This document shows, piece after piece, positions 1-5,348 of a stretch of 5,348 nt of DNA. This DNA comes from an uncultured Thalassolituus sp. (GTDB lineage: Bacteria; Pseudomonadota; Gammaproteobacteria; Pseudomonadales; Oceanobacteraceae). Location of the stretch: NCBI GenBank assembly GCA_913054055.1, contig CAJXIT010000254.1, forward strand, positions 1-5,348, given 5' to 3'. The notes under the pieces are model-generated. The model had not been told where the DNA came from and did no database searches. It saw only the letters and a list, made by a program, of their open reading frames with translations. A program made the translations under genes and the position numbers. Every line of letters begins with the position of its first letter. Position 1 is the stretch's first letter.

Positions 1-983
1 ATTTGTTTTTTAAATAGCTGGATTTGTATTTGAAACCCGTTGCGTAACCCAACAAATACTTGATGTAAGGTTGTAAGGCCGGCTTCATTGGCCCAGTTGT
101 TTATGTCGTCAGGATCTAAGCCTAACCAAATATCACCACAGCTTTCTTTTACCCAGCTTTGATCGTGGGGGCATAAGTCGGTAATCAATAAATAACCGCC
201 ATTGTTTAACAGTGCGGCGGATTCTTTGAATACTTCACTGGGTGACGGTATATGGTGAACCACCATGTTAAATGCTAAAAAATCTACGCGGATGTTTTGC
301 TTGATGGCACTGGCTGGGTCACCCAATACAAATTCAATTTGTTGTTTTAACTGAGCGTCCACATGATCCTTTGTCATTTCGAGCATGGCAGGGCTGTTAT
401 CTAGGGCTAATACAGAGTCAAATTTCTCACACAATGGCGGTAAAAAGCCCCCTAACCCTGGACCGACTTCCATGGCTTTTGCCTGGGAAGGCAAAGCCAG
501 TGTATTTAATAGCTCGTTGATGCTGGCAGCGTAGTGTTCATACCCGGCGATCATGTCAGTGACATCGGTGAGCTTGTCAGCATGCTTTTCAAAGAAGCTC
601 TGACTTTGGCTTGCACGCTCACTATAAATTTTATTTAAAGCCAGTCGCATTTCTGTGTCTTCTGGTAATTTATCAACGGCGTTAAATATGCTGCGACGAA
701 TGGGATCTAGATCATCGCCACTGATTAATGCACGACGGTAGAAAATGGAATTGCCTTCTCGGCGGGTGGTCAGTAAACCTGAATTAGCCAGTATCTTTAA
801 GTGATGGCTTAAACGGGATTGGCTAATGGCAAATATTTCGGCAATTTCCAAGACGCCAAAGCTATCTTGCTGCAGCAGAAGCAAAATACGCAGGCGCAGT
901 GGATCCGCCGCCGCTTTATTTAAAGCGGTTAGCTCATCAAGGGCCACTTGGAAGTGGTTGCTTTGCTCAGCTAAAACAGACAT
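1..983 (-). CDS. sahR: SahR-like ArsR-family regulator with C-terminal SAM/SAH-binding methyltransferase-fold domain (3' end cut by window)
   Basis: Read on the minus strand from the ATG at 983, the frame stays open for 327 codons to the window edge. Residues 24-83 form an ArsR winged helix: ADPLRLRIL, recognition helix SQSRLSHHLKIL (54-65), then the wing with REGNSIFYR. Residues about 145-327 are a class I methyltransferase fold: motif I EVGPGLG (172-178), acidic ribose-binding D195 in LALDNS, and FNMVVHHI (238-245) in the motif IV region. Family knowledge: this fusion is SahR, a repressor of SAM-cycle genes (ahcY, metK, metE/metH, metF) that leaves DNA when S-adenosylhomocysteine accumulates, so the methyltransferase fold acts as a sensor. 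The final visible stretch GLRNGFQIQIQLF is typical of the C-terminus, so few residues are missing. The Shine-Dalgarno is weak; an in-frame GTG at 1001 directly follows a stop and also lacks a good ribosome site, so ATG is preferred. It could instead be a regulator with true methyltransferase activity. Confidence 0.85.
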   Translation of the reverse strand, partial: MSVLAEQSNHFQVALDELTALNKAAADPLRLRILLLLQQDSFGVLEIAEIFAISQSRLSHHLKILANSGLLTTRREGNSIFYRRALISGDDLDPIRRSIFNAVDKLPEDTEMRLALNKIYSERASQSQSFFEKHADKLTDVTDMIAGYEHYAASINELLNTLALPSQAKAMEVGPGLGGFLPPLCEKFDSVLALDNSPAMLEMTKDHVDAQLKQQIEFVLGDPASAIKQNIRVDFLAFNMVVHHIPSPSEVFKESAALLNNGGYLLITDLCPHDQSWVKESCGDIWLGLDPDDINNWANEAGLTTLHQVFVGLRNGFQIQIQLFKKQ

Positions 984-1041
984 TTCGACACGATCAATCA
1001 CTCAATAGGGCAGCTAAGGTATCACTCTGGACTGACTTAGC

Positions 1042-1077
1042 CAATACCTATATCAAAATATTTTGATATAGGTATTG
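1042..1077. promoter_or_regulatory. Perfect 36-bp palindrome, probable SahR autoregulatory operator
   Basis: The left half is CAATACCTATATCAAAAT (1042-1059) and the right half (1060-1077) is its exact reverse complement with no spacer; symmetry breaks at 1041/1078. It lies 58 bp upstream of the sahR start and immediately downstream, in the sahR direction, of a TATAAT box, so the predicted transcription start falls inside it. ArsR-family repressors bind AT-rich palindromes overlapping their own promoters. The assignment to SahR is inferred from position and symmetry; I did not match it to a published motif. It could also act on the plus-strand gene starting at 1209. It is not a terminator, because neither side has a proper T-run after a GC-rich stem. 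Confidence 0.7.
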
Positions 1078-1078
1078 C

Positions 1079-1084
1079 ATTATA
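1079..1084 (-). promoter_or_regulatory. Candidate -10 box of the sahR promoter
   Basis: On the minus strand 1084-1079 reads TATAAT, a perfect sigma-70 -10 hexamer. No good -35 hexamer sits 16-18 bp upstream; the nearest is a poor TTACGC with a 19-bp spacer. A start about 7 bp downstream would lie near 1072, within the palindrome, giving a leader of about 90 nt. The placement fits repression by steric block of RNA polymerase. Confidence 0.45.
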
Positions 1085-1101
1085 GGTCAGAGCCTTTAAT
1101 C

Positions 1102-1131
1102 TTGCGTAATCAAGCGTGCAAAAAAGATAAG
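1102..1131 (+). promoter_or_regulatory. Weak candidate promoter for the 51-residue peptide gene
   Basis: TTGCGT (1102-1107) and GATAAG (1126-1131) are separated by 18 bp, matching the sigma-70 consensus at only 3 and 4 of 6 positions. Downstream, a small inverted repeat CTAATC/GATTAG (1149-1154 and 1161-1166, 6-nt loop) lies in the presumed leader. Nothing better is visible between the palindrome and the start codon, but the call is weak. Confidence 0.22.
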
Positions 1132-1196
1132 AAAAAGGGATATTTGAGCTAATCCTTAAAGATTAGGCAGGCACAGCCGATAAAAATAATAAGAAT

Positions 1197-1203
1197 GAGG
1201 GGG
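1197..1203 (+). promoter_or_regulatory. Strong Shine-Dalgarno for the 51-residue peptide
   Basis: GAGGGGG ends 5 nt before the ATG at 1209. A purine-rich site at ideal spacing is the main evidence that this short frame is translated and that 1209 is the right start rather than the internal methionine codons. Confidence 0.65.
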
Positions 1204-1208
1204 TTGTT

Positions 1209-1364
1209 ATGAATAAAAAGAATATGTTGGGAATGTTGTTTTTCATGGGTGTGCTAGGGGTTGTACTGTCCGGCATGGTGGCGTTTCAGCCGGAAAAGCG
1301 TGTAATAGAGGTCGAATCACCTGAGTATGCAATGGGTGGGTTCCCCGTTCTACCTAGTGAGTAG
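1209..1364 (+). CDS. Hypothetical 51-residue methionine-rich single-pass membrane peptide
   Basis: The frame runs from ATG 1209 to TAG 1362-1364. A positively charged start (MNKKN) precedes one hydrophobic segment at about residues 6-26, then a polar, mildly acidic tail of about 25 residues containing EKRVIEVESPEY and ending GGFPVLPSE. This suggests an inner-membrane peptide with a cytoplasmic N-terminus and a periplasmic tail. There is no lipobox cysteine, so it is not a lipoprotein, and no clear signal-peptidase site. Six of 51 residues are methionine. The gene has a strong ribosome site and is followed 19 nt later by an intrinsic terminator, so it looks like a self-contained monocistronic unit. 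I do not recognise the family. Its neighbour is a predicted SAM-cycle regulator on the opposite strand, with the shared upstream region holding the palindrome; a regulatory link is conjecture. Confidence 0.6.
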   Translation: MNKKNMLGMLFFMGVLGVVLSGMVAFQPEKRVIEVESPEYAMGGFPVLPSE

Positions 1365-1383
1365 AGCTAATGAATAACTTAAG

Positions 1384-1417
1384 GCCCGACGTGCTGATCA
1401 GCACATCGGGCTTTTTT
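1384..1417 (+). terminator. Intrinsic terminator after the small peptide gene
   Basis: Outer arms GCCCGA (1384-1389) and TCGGGC (1406-1411) enclose the palindrome GTGCTGATCAGCAC (1391-1404), which folds as a 5-bp stem on a GATC loop. One C/A mismatch (1390/1405) separates the two stems, and T6 follows (1412-1417). In the other direction the stem is followed only by a broken T-rich stretch (TTAAGTTATT), so it may also work weakly for the minus-strand gene ending at 1437. Confidence 0.88.
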
Positions 1418-1436
1418 GTGTTTATTGATATAGGGG

Positions 1437-2972
1437 TTAGAAATTCAACACCTTTGGTTTGTTTCCTTTGAATTGCGGCATGGCCATACCCACACGTGCA
1501 TTAATATAGGTAGGGTCCGTTACAGTGTAGGTCTTCCCGTTATAGTGAAGGTTGTCGCCGTCTACGCTGTCATTAAAATGAACGGCTGCAGCAATATGCC
1601 CAGGGTAGTCTAATAATACCGCGTCTAACCCCAGCAAGCTTTCAGTTAGCCAGCTGAAAATAGAGGCACGATCTTCACAGTCACTGTAAGGGTAATGCAG
1701 GGTTTCAATGGGTAGTAAGTAATTTTCTTTATTAAATTGTTGGCCGTCTGTTTTATATGCGAAAGACGTTTGTACAAATCTCAATAGCAGATTAACTGCT
1801 TCAACCTCTGACTTGCCTTGTACCAAGGGTTTTAATTGATTTAACAGTTGCTCAGCGGTTTGTTTAGGCAAACCTTGTTGTGGATAGTATTGAATATTCA
1901 TTTGCGGCAACGTATTACTAAATTGTACCAGTGCTAAATCGTAATCTAGATTCACCTTGTGTTTACCGCCGTTAAATTTAAACGACAGGGCTTTTGATTT
2001 GATTGCGCTAGATGGTTTGATGCGGCTGGCGTTAGCAAAATCTATGTTTTTATTGGCGCTGTCATGTTTACCTGAATAAGTGTATGCACGACCCGCGTTT
2101 ACCTTTTCTGTATCAAAGCTTACTGCATAGTATTTTTGATTGTTCATGGTGAAGTAGGTTACGCCAAATAATGCTTGTTCTGATGGCATTAATACAAAGG
2201 CGTTGCTGTTGTAGGCAAGGCGCACATCGTAACCAGATTTCACTAATAAAAACCAAGTAAATAGTTGCTGAGCGTTTTCATTGTATAAACCAATTTCTTT
2301 GCTGTATTGGTTTGCCAATAACGCCACTGCCCAGTCATTTAGATTTAGGTTCGCTTTGTGTGCATTTAACGCCTGAATAATGTGTTTATGCTTTTGGGTG
2401 GCCATGCTCTCCCAGTGTTTTGCAATGCTTTTACTGTTTAGTCTGCTGTTGAATGCTAAAGCGCGGGTTTTAACTTTTGGCATTGAAATGGTTCTGGCCA
2501 AAAACTCAAATTGGATTTGGGGCTCTCGTGGGTCTGGCGTGATCTTTTCAATCAATGGCTTAGGTTGTGGAGCGGGTTTGATTTTTTCTACCACCGGCTT
2601 GATTGGCTGAACTTTAACAATGGGCTCGGGTTTGCGTGGCTTGCTAATAATGGGGCTGGCAATAGGGCTAGTAACTTGGGGTGTGGTTTGCGGTTTTGGG
2701 TCAGGTGTCTTGGCTACTGGAAGCTTGCTGGGTTTAGGCGTTTTATCCAATACAATCGGCTTTTTAAGCTCAACTTTTTTCCATTGTTGTTTTAAGAACC
2801 CGACAAATTCTTTGTCGTTAGCGTCCATATAGTCTTGAAATTCTTGCTGGGCAGCTTGCGCGTCGAAACTATTGGCTTTTAGCCAGCTTTCATATTCGCT
2901 ATCAGCCACAGCTATGTGTGCCAAGCTAAGGCCAAGAGTCATCGATAATAGGCTGGCAAGAGTAGGGCGCAT
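1437..2972 (-). CDS. Exported transglutaminase-like cysteine protein with proline-rich spacer
   Basis: This 511-residue protein starts with a signal peptide (residues 1-23, likely cut in AVA|DS). Residues 26-66 are a charged helical module (EFQDYMDANDKEFVGFLKQQW) resembling the N-terminal region of the murein transglycosylase MltC. Residues 70-152 are a proline/lysine-rich extended linker, much like that of TonB. Residues about 205-290 look like a degenerate transglutaminase-like unit, and residues about 385-495 are the active-type unit with Cys432 (YSDCEDR), His459 (YPGHIAAAV) and Asp486 (VTDPTYINA). The triad fits the papain-like transglutaminase superfamily, whose bacterial members include proteases, amidases and cross-linking enzymes; the substrate is unknown. 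A periplasmic or envelope role is inferred from the signal peptide and spacer. The gene is divergent from tktA and convergent with the small peptide gene, with no operon partner in view. The ribosome site is weak (GGA 8 nt upstream of ATG). The chain is intact, with no frameshift. Confidence 0.85.
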   Translation of the reverse strand: MRPTLASLLSMTLGLSLAHIAVADSEYESWLKANSFDAQAAQQEFQDYMDANDKEFVGFLKQQWKKVELKKPIVLDKTPKPSKLPVAKTPDPKPQTTPQVTSPIASPIISKPRKPEPIVKVQPIKPVVEKIKPAPQPKPLIEKITPDPREPQIQFEFLARTISMPKVKTRALAFNSRLNSKSIAKHWESMATQKHKHIIQALNAHKANLNLNDWAVALLANQYSKEIGLYNENAQQLFTWFLLVKSGYDVRLAYNSNAFVLMPSEQALFGVTYFTMNNQKYYAVSFDTEKVNAGRAYTYSGKHDSANKNIDFANASRIKPSSAIKSKALSFKFNGGKHKVNLDYDLALVQFSNTLPQMNIQYYPQQGLPKQTAEQLLNQLKPLVQGKSEVEAVNLLLRFVQTSFAYKTDGQQFNKENYLLPIETLHYPYSDCEDRASIFSWLTESLLGLDAVLLDYPGHIAAAVHFNDSVDGDNLHYNGKTYTVTDPTYINARVGMAMPQFKGNKPKVLNF

Positions 2973-3090
2973 CTGACATATCCGTGTTGAGGCTAAAGAA
3001 AGTCAGGTTAACCGCCCTCCACAGAAAAACAAGCACTAACTTGCAGAGCCAGTAACAGGCAAATTGCCTACCTGAATTACCTTTGTTTGA

Positions 3091-3119
3091 TTGATGATTG
3101 GTCTATTCTCAGAGATAAT
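3091..3119 (+). promoter_or_regulatory. Sigma-70 promoter of tktA
   Basis: TTGATG (3091-3096, 4/6 to consensus) and GATAAT (3114-3119, 5/6) are separated by exactly 17 bp. Transcription would begin near 3126, giving a leader of about 80 nt. It is the best promoter in the divergent region. No comparable promoter was found for the minus-strand gene starting at 2972. Confidence 0.6.
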
Positions 3120-3142
3120 ACGCCCCCTAAATTTTTGAGCCC

Positions 3143-3172
3143 GCAAAATAGCCTCTTTTTTGGCCATTTTGC
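3143..3172 (+). promoter_or_regulatory. Leader hairpin in the tktA 5' untranslated region
   Basis: Arms GCAAAATAGCC (3143-3153) and GGCCATTTTGC (3162-3172) pair at 10 of 11 positions (one A/C mismatch, 3150/3165) around an 8-nt T-rich loop. It sits between the predicted transcription start and the Shine-Dalgarno. The stem is followed by CCTTTAAC rather than a T-run, so it is not an intrinsic terminator. It may stabilise the message or serve as a protein- or RNA-binding element; its role is inferred only from position. Confidence 0.45.
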
Positions 3173-3194
3173 CCTTTAACAGATCAGGTAGATC

Positions 3195-3199
3195 AGGAG
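3195..3199 (+). promoter_or_regulatory. Shine-Dalgarno of tktA
   Basis: AGGAG lies 7 nt before ATG 3207 and fixes that start. It directly follows a tandem repeat of AGATCAGG (3181-3188 and 3190-3197), the second copy of which overlaps it. Confidence 0.75.
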
Positions 3200-3206
3200 T
3201 CATTTC

Positions 3207-5198
3207 ATGACAGATCGTCGTCAGCTGGCCAACGCGATTCGTGCTTTAAGCATGGATGCAGTGCAAAAAGCCAAATCAGGTCACCCAGGTGCACCAATGG
3301 GTATGGCCGATATCGCTGAGGTTCTATGGAATGACCACATGAACCATAACCCAGCCAATCCAGACTGGGCAGACCGTGACCGCTTCATCCTATCTAATGG
3401 CCACGGATCTATGCTGATCTATTCGCTATTGCACCTTACTGGTTACGACCTAAGCATTGATGACCTTAAAGGTTTCCGTCAAATGCACTCTAAAACACCG
3501 GGTCACCCTGAATATGGCTATGCACCGGGTATTGAGACAACAACAGGTCCTCTAGGCCAGGGTATTGCCAACGGTGTCGGTATGGCGTTGGCTGAAAAAG
3601 TATTAGCCGCTCAGTTCAATAAGCCGGGTCACGACATTGTTGATCACAACACCTACGTATTTTTAGGCGATGGCTGCATGATGGAAGGTATTTCTCATGA
3701 ATCATGCTCATTGGCAGGTACACTAGGCTTAGGCAAATTAATTGCGTTCTACGACGACAACGGCATCTCAATTGATGGCGAAGTTGAAGGTTGGTTTACA
3801 GACGACACGGTTAAGCGTTTTGAATCATACGGCTGGCAGGTTATCCCTAAAGTAGATGGTCATAATGCAGCTGAAATTCAGCAAGCCATTGAAACAGCTA
3901 AAGCAAATCCAGATCAGCCGACGCTAATTTGCTGCAAAACCATCATCGGTTTTGGTTCTCCAAACAAAGAAGGCAAAGAAGATTGCCACGGCGCGCCATT
4001 AGGTGACGACGAAATCAAACTGACTAAAGAGCGCTTGGGCTGGAACCACGGTTCATTTGAAGTACCGGGTGACGTTTACGAAGGTTGGAGCGCTAAAGAC
4101 AAGGGTGCAGCTAAAGAAGCCGCGTGGAACGACAGGTTCGCAGCGTATGCAGCGGCTTTTCCTGCTGAAGCGGCTGAATATAAACGCCGTATGGCTGGTG
4201 ACTTACCTGCTGATTTCTCTGAAAAAGCAGATGCGTTCATTCAGCAATGCCAAGAGAAAGGCGAGAGTATTGCTTCTCGTAAAGCATCTCAAAATGCCAT
4301 TAAAGCATTGGCACCAGAGCTACCTGAAATTTTAGGCGGCTCTGCTGACCTTGCGGGTTCTAACTTAACATTGTGGCCAGAAGCACAAGGCGTTGCAGCC
4401 AATGATGCGTCAGGTAATTATGTGTTTTACGGTGTGCGTGAATTTGGTATGAGTGCCATCATGAATGGTGTGGCACTGCACAAAGGTTTTGTTGCTTACG
4501 GTGCAACCTTCTTAATGTTTATGGAATACGCCCGCAACGCGATTCGTATGGCGGCATTAATGAAGCAACGTGCCATCCATGTATACACACACGACTCAAT
4601 TGGCCTGGGTGAAGATGGTCCAACTCACCAACCAGTTGAACAAATCACTAACTTACGTACAACACCTAATTTGAATACATGGCGCCCATGTGACTCTGTT
4701 GAGTCAGCGGTGGCTTGGAAGTCAGCGGTTGAGCGTGCAGATGGCCCAACAGCCATGATCTACTCTCGCCAAGGTTTACCTCATCAAGATCGTACAGCGG
4801 CCCAGGTTGCTGAAATTGCCAAAGGTGGTTACATCCTAAAAGATGTGGCGAATCCTAAAGCGATTCTAATTGCCACTGGTTCTGAAATTGGTTTAGCCAT
4901 GGACGCTGCAGCAGAACTTGAAGCAAAAGGCACAGCGGTACGTGTTGTCTCTATGCCATGTGCTGAAGAGTTTGTTAAGCAAGATGCAGCTTATATTGAG
5001 TCTGTATTACCAAGCGCAATCACAGCTCGTGTTGCTGTTGAAGCAGCCCACAAAGATTACTGGTATAAATTTGTTGGCCTGAACGGTGCCGTTGTAGGTA
5101 TGGAAACATTTGGTGAATCGGCTCCGATTGCAGACCTTATGAAGCACTTTGGCTTTACTGTCGAAGCAGTCGTTGCCGCTGTTGAAGGTACGCTTTAA
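3207..5198 (+). CDS. tktA: Transketolase
   Basis: This 663-residue protein matches the usual length of bacterial transketolases. It moves two-carbon ketol units between sugar phosphates in the non-oxidative pentose phosphate pathway, using thiamine diphosphate and a divalent metal, as a cytoplasmic dimer. The N-terminal cofactor domain shows His26 (SGHPGAP), His66 (NGHG), the GPLGQG loop (114-119), the metal/diphosphate motif GDG (154-156) through Asn185, and His261. The middle domain shows Arg358, Ser385 (GSADLAGSN), the catalytic Glu412 (VREFGM), THDSIGLGEDGPTHQP (461-476, His462 and His474) and Arg521. The C-terminal domain (about 535-663) includes IATGSE (555-560). Positions equal E. coli TktA numbering to residue 385 and are shifted by +1 from Glu412 onward, indicating a one-residue insertion between them. 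No key residue is missing. It has its own promoter and terminator, so it appears monocistronic here. In related bacteria it often precedes epd/pgk/fba genes, which would lie beyond the right edge. Confidence 0.98.
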   Translation: MTDRRQLANAIRALSMDAVQKAKSGHPGAPMGMADIAEVLWNDHMNHNPANPDWADRDRFILSNGHGSMLIYSLLHLTGYDLSIDDLKGFRQMHSKTPGHPEYGYAPGIETTTGPLGQGIANGVGMALAEKVLAAQFNKPGHDIVDHNTYVFLGDGCMMEGISHESCSLAGTLGLGKLIAFYDDNGISIDGEVEGWFTDDTVKRFESYGWQVIPKVDGHNAAEIQQAIETAKANPDQPTLICCKTIIGFGSPNKEGKEDCHGAPLGDDEIKLTKERLGWNHGSFEVPGDVYEGWSAKDKGAAKEAAWNDRFAAYAAAFPAEAAEYKRRMAGDLPADFSEKADAFIQQCQEKGESIASRKASQNAIKALAPELPEILGGSADLAGSNLTLWPEAQGVAANDASGNYVFYGVREFGMSAIMNGVALHKGFVAYGATFLMFMEYARNAIRMAALMKQRAIHVYTHDSIGLGEDGPTHQPVEQITNLRTTPNLNTWRPCDSVESAVAWKSAVERADGPTAMIYSRQGLPHQDRTAAQVAEIAKGGYILKDVANPKAILIATGSEIGLAMDAAAELEAKGTAVRVVSMPCAEEFVKQDAAYIESVLPSAITARVAVEAAHKDYWYKFVGLNGAVVGMETFGESAPIADLMKHFGFTVEAVVAAVEGTL

Positions 5199-5204
5199 TC
5201 GATA

Positions 5205-5233
5205 GTCGGACGTCAGAGGTCGGATGTCTGACG
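5205..5233. repeat. Small direct and inverted repeat cluster after tktA
   Basis: GTCGGACGTCAGA (5205-5217) recurs as GTCGGATGTCTGA (5219-5231), 11 of 13 identical. The same stretch holds the perfect inverted pair CGTCAGA (5211-5217) and TCTGACG (5227-5233) around a 9-nt loop. It has no T-run, so it is not a terminator itself; it may be a small interspersed repeat or an accessory 3' stem upstream of the terminator. Confidence 0.5.
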
Positions 5234-5242
5234 CTATAGAAG

Positions 5243-5272
5243 CTCTCTCGTGATTTTCACTTGAGAGTTTTT
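5243..5272 (+). terminator. Intrinsic terminator of tktA
   Basis: Outer arms CTCTC (5243-5247) and GAGAG (5263-5267) and inner arms GTGA (5250-5253) and TCAC (5257-5260) are separated by a 2x2 internal mismatch; the loop is TTT and T5 follows (5268-5272). It lies 44 nt after the tktA stop. Confidence 0.75.
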
Positions 5273-5293
5273 GTGTGTTTAAGAATGTATAAA

Positions 5294-5348
5294 TGTGGGA
5301 GGGCGCTTGCGCGCGATTGTTGTTTTTTATCAGAACTTAATCGCGCGC
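5294..5348. repeat. REP element with inverted partner cut by the window end (probable REPIN)
   Basis: TGTGGGAGGGCGCTTGCGCGCGATT is spread over 5294-5318: a TGTGGGAG head, a short imperfect stem (5301-5305 with 5310-5314, one G/G mismatch) on a CTTG loop, and a CGCGATT tail. This is the plan of Pseudomonas REP sequences. GCGCGCGATT (5309-5318) is then repeated in perfect inversion at 5339-5348 across a 20-nt T-rich spacer, right up to the edge. Paired inverted REPs of this kind are REPINs, mobilised in trans by RAYT transposases. Confidence 0.65.

Noticed and set aside
826..1008. Plus-strand 60-codon open frame
   Set aside because: It lies antisense to the winged-helix part of sahR, whose protein motifs are unmistakable; it has no supporting motif or ribosome site.
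984..1208. SAH or SAM riboswitch upstream of sahR
   Set aside because: Given the methionine-cycle context I looked for a GC-rich multi-stem leader; the region is AT-rich and its only strong structure is the 36-bp DNA palindrome, which fits a protein operator better.
2380..2832. Three overlapping plus-strand open frames of 70-94 codons
   Set aside because: They are antisense to the proline-rich and central part of the exported transglutaminase-like gene; the low-complexity proline codons on the other strand explain their Gly/Leu/Trp-rich translations.
3057..3069. Inverted repeat AGGCAA/TTGCCT upstream of the tktA promoter
   Set aside because: Arms of 6 bp with a 1-nt centre, no repeat elsewhere in the region and no recognised operator; it could be chance.
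3186..3200. CsrA/RsmA binding site at the tktA ribosome site
   Set aside because: ATCAGGAGT contains the AGGA core but is not displayed in a hairpin loop, and AGGAG is expected of any Shine-Dalgarno; not enough for a feature.
4057..4335. Plus-strand 92-codon open frame inside tktA
   Set aside because: It is out of frame within a fully conserved transketolase gene and shows no recognisable protein features.

Overview
The window looks like the chromosome of a marine-type gammaproteobacterium, probably Oceanospirillales or a relative of Pseudomonas. Three things point there: moderate base composition by eye, the pairing of an ArsR-methyltransferase regulator with transketolase (in Pseudomonas aeruginosa metK, this regulator and tktA are neighbours), and a Pseudomonas-style REP palindrome at the right edge. 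The genus cannot be fixed from the sequence alone.

Layout: (1) 1-983, minus strand: a regulator with an N-terminal ArsR winged helix and a C-terminal SAM-methyltransferase-fold domain, the architecture of SahR, the S-adenosylhomocysteine-responsive repressor of SAM-cycle genes. It runs off the left edge only a few residues before its expected end. (2) 984-1208: its control region, with a perfect 36-bp palindrome (1042-1077) abutting a consensus minus-strand -10 box. (3) 1209-1364, plus strand: a 51-residue, methionine-rich, single-pass membrane peptide with a strong Shine-Dalgarno, closed by an intrinsic terminator (1384-1417). (4) 1437-2972, minus strand: an exported 511-residue protein with a proline-rich spacer and a C-terminal transglutaminase-like domain with an intact Cys-His-Asp triad. 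A second, catalytically dead copy of the same fold appears to lie upstream in the same chain. (5) 2973-3206: a divergent intergenic region with a good tktA promoter, a leader hairpin and a Shine-Dalgarno. (6) 3207-5198, plus strand: complete transketolase with all expected catalytic residues. (7) 5199-5348: a small repeat cluster, an intrinsic terminator, and a REP element that starts an inverted partner cut by the window end.

Functionally, transketolase serves the non-oxidative pentose phosphate pathway, and the regulator is predicted to control methionine/SAM recycling, probably including its own gene through the palindrome. The two genes between them (membrane peptide and transglutaminase-like protein) have no evident link to either pathway. 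The least explained parts are the palindromic operator, the tandem active/dead transglutaminase protein and the methionine-rich peptide.
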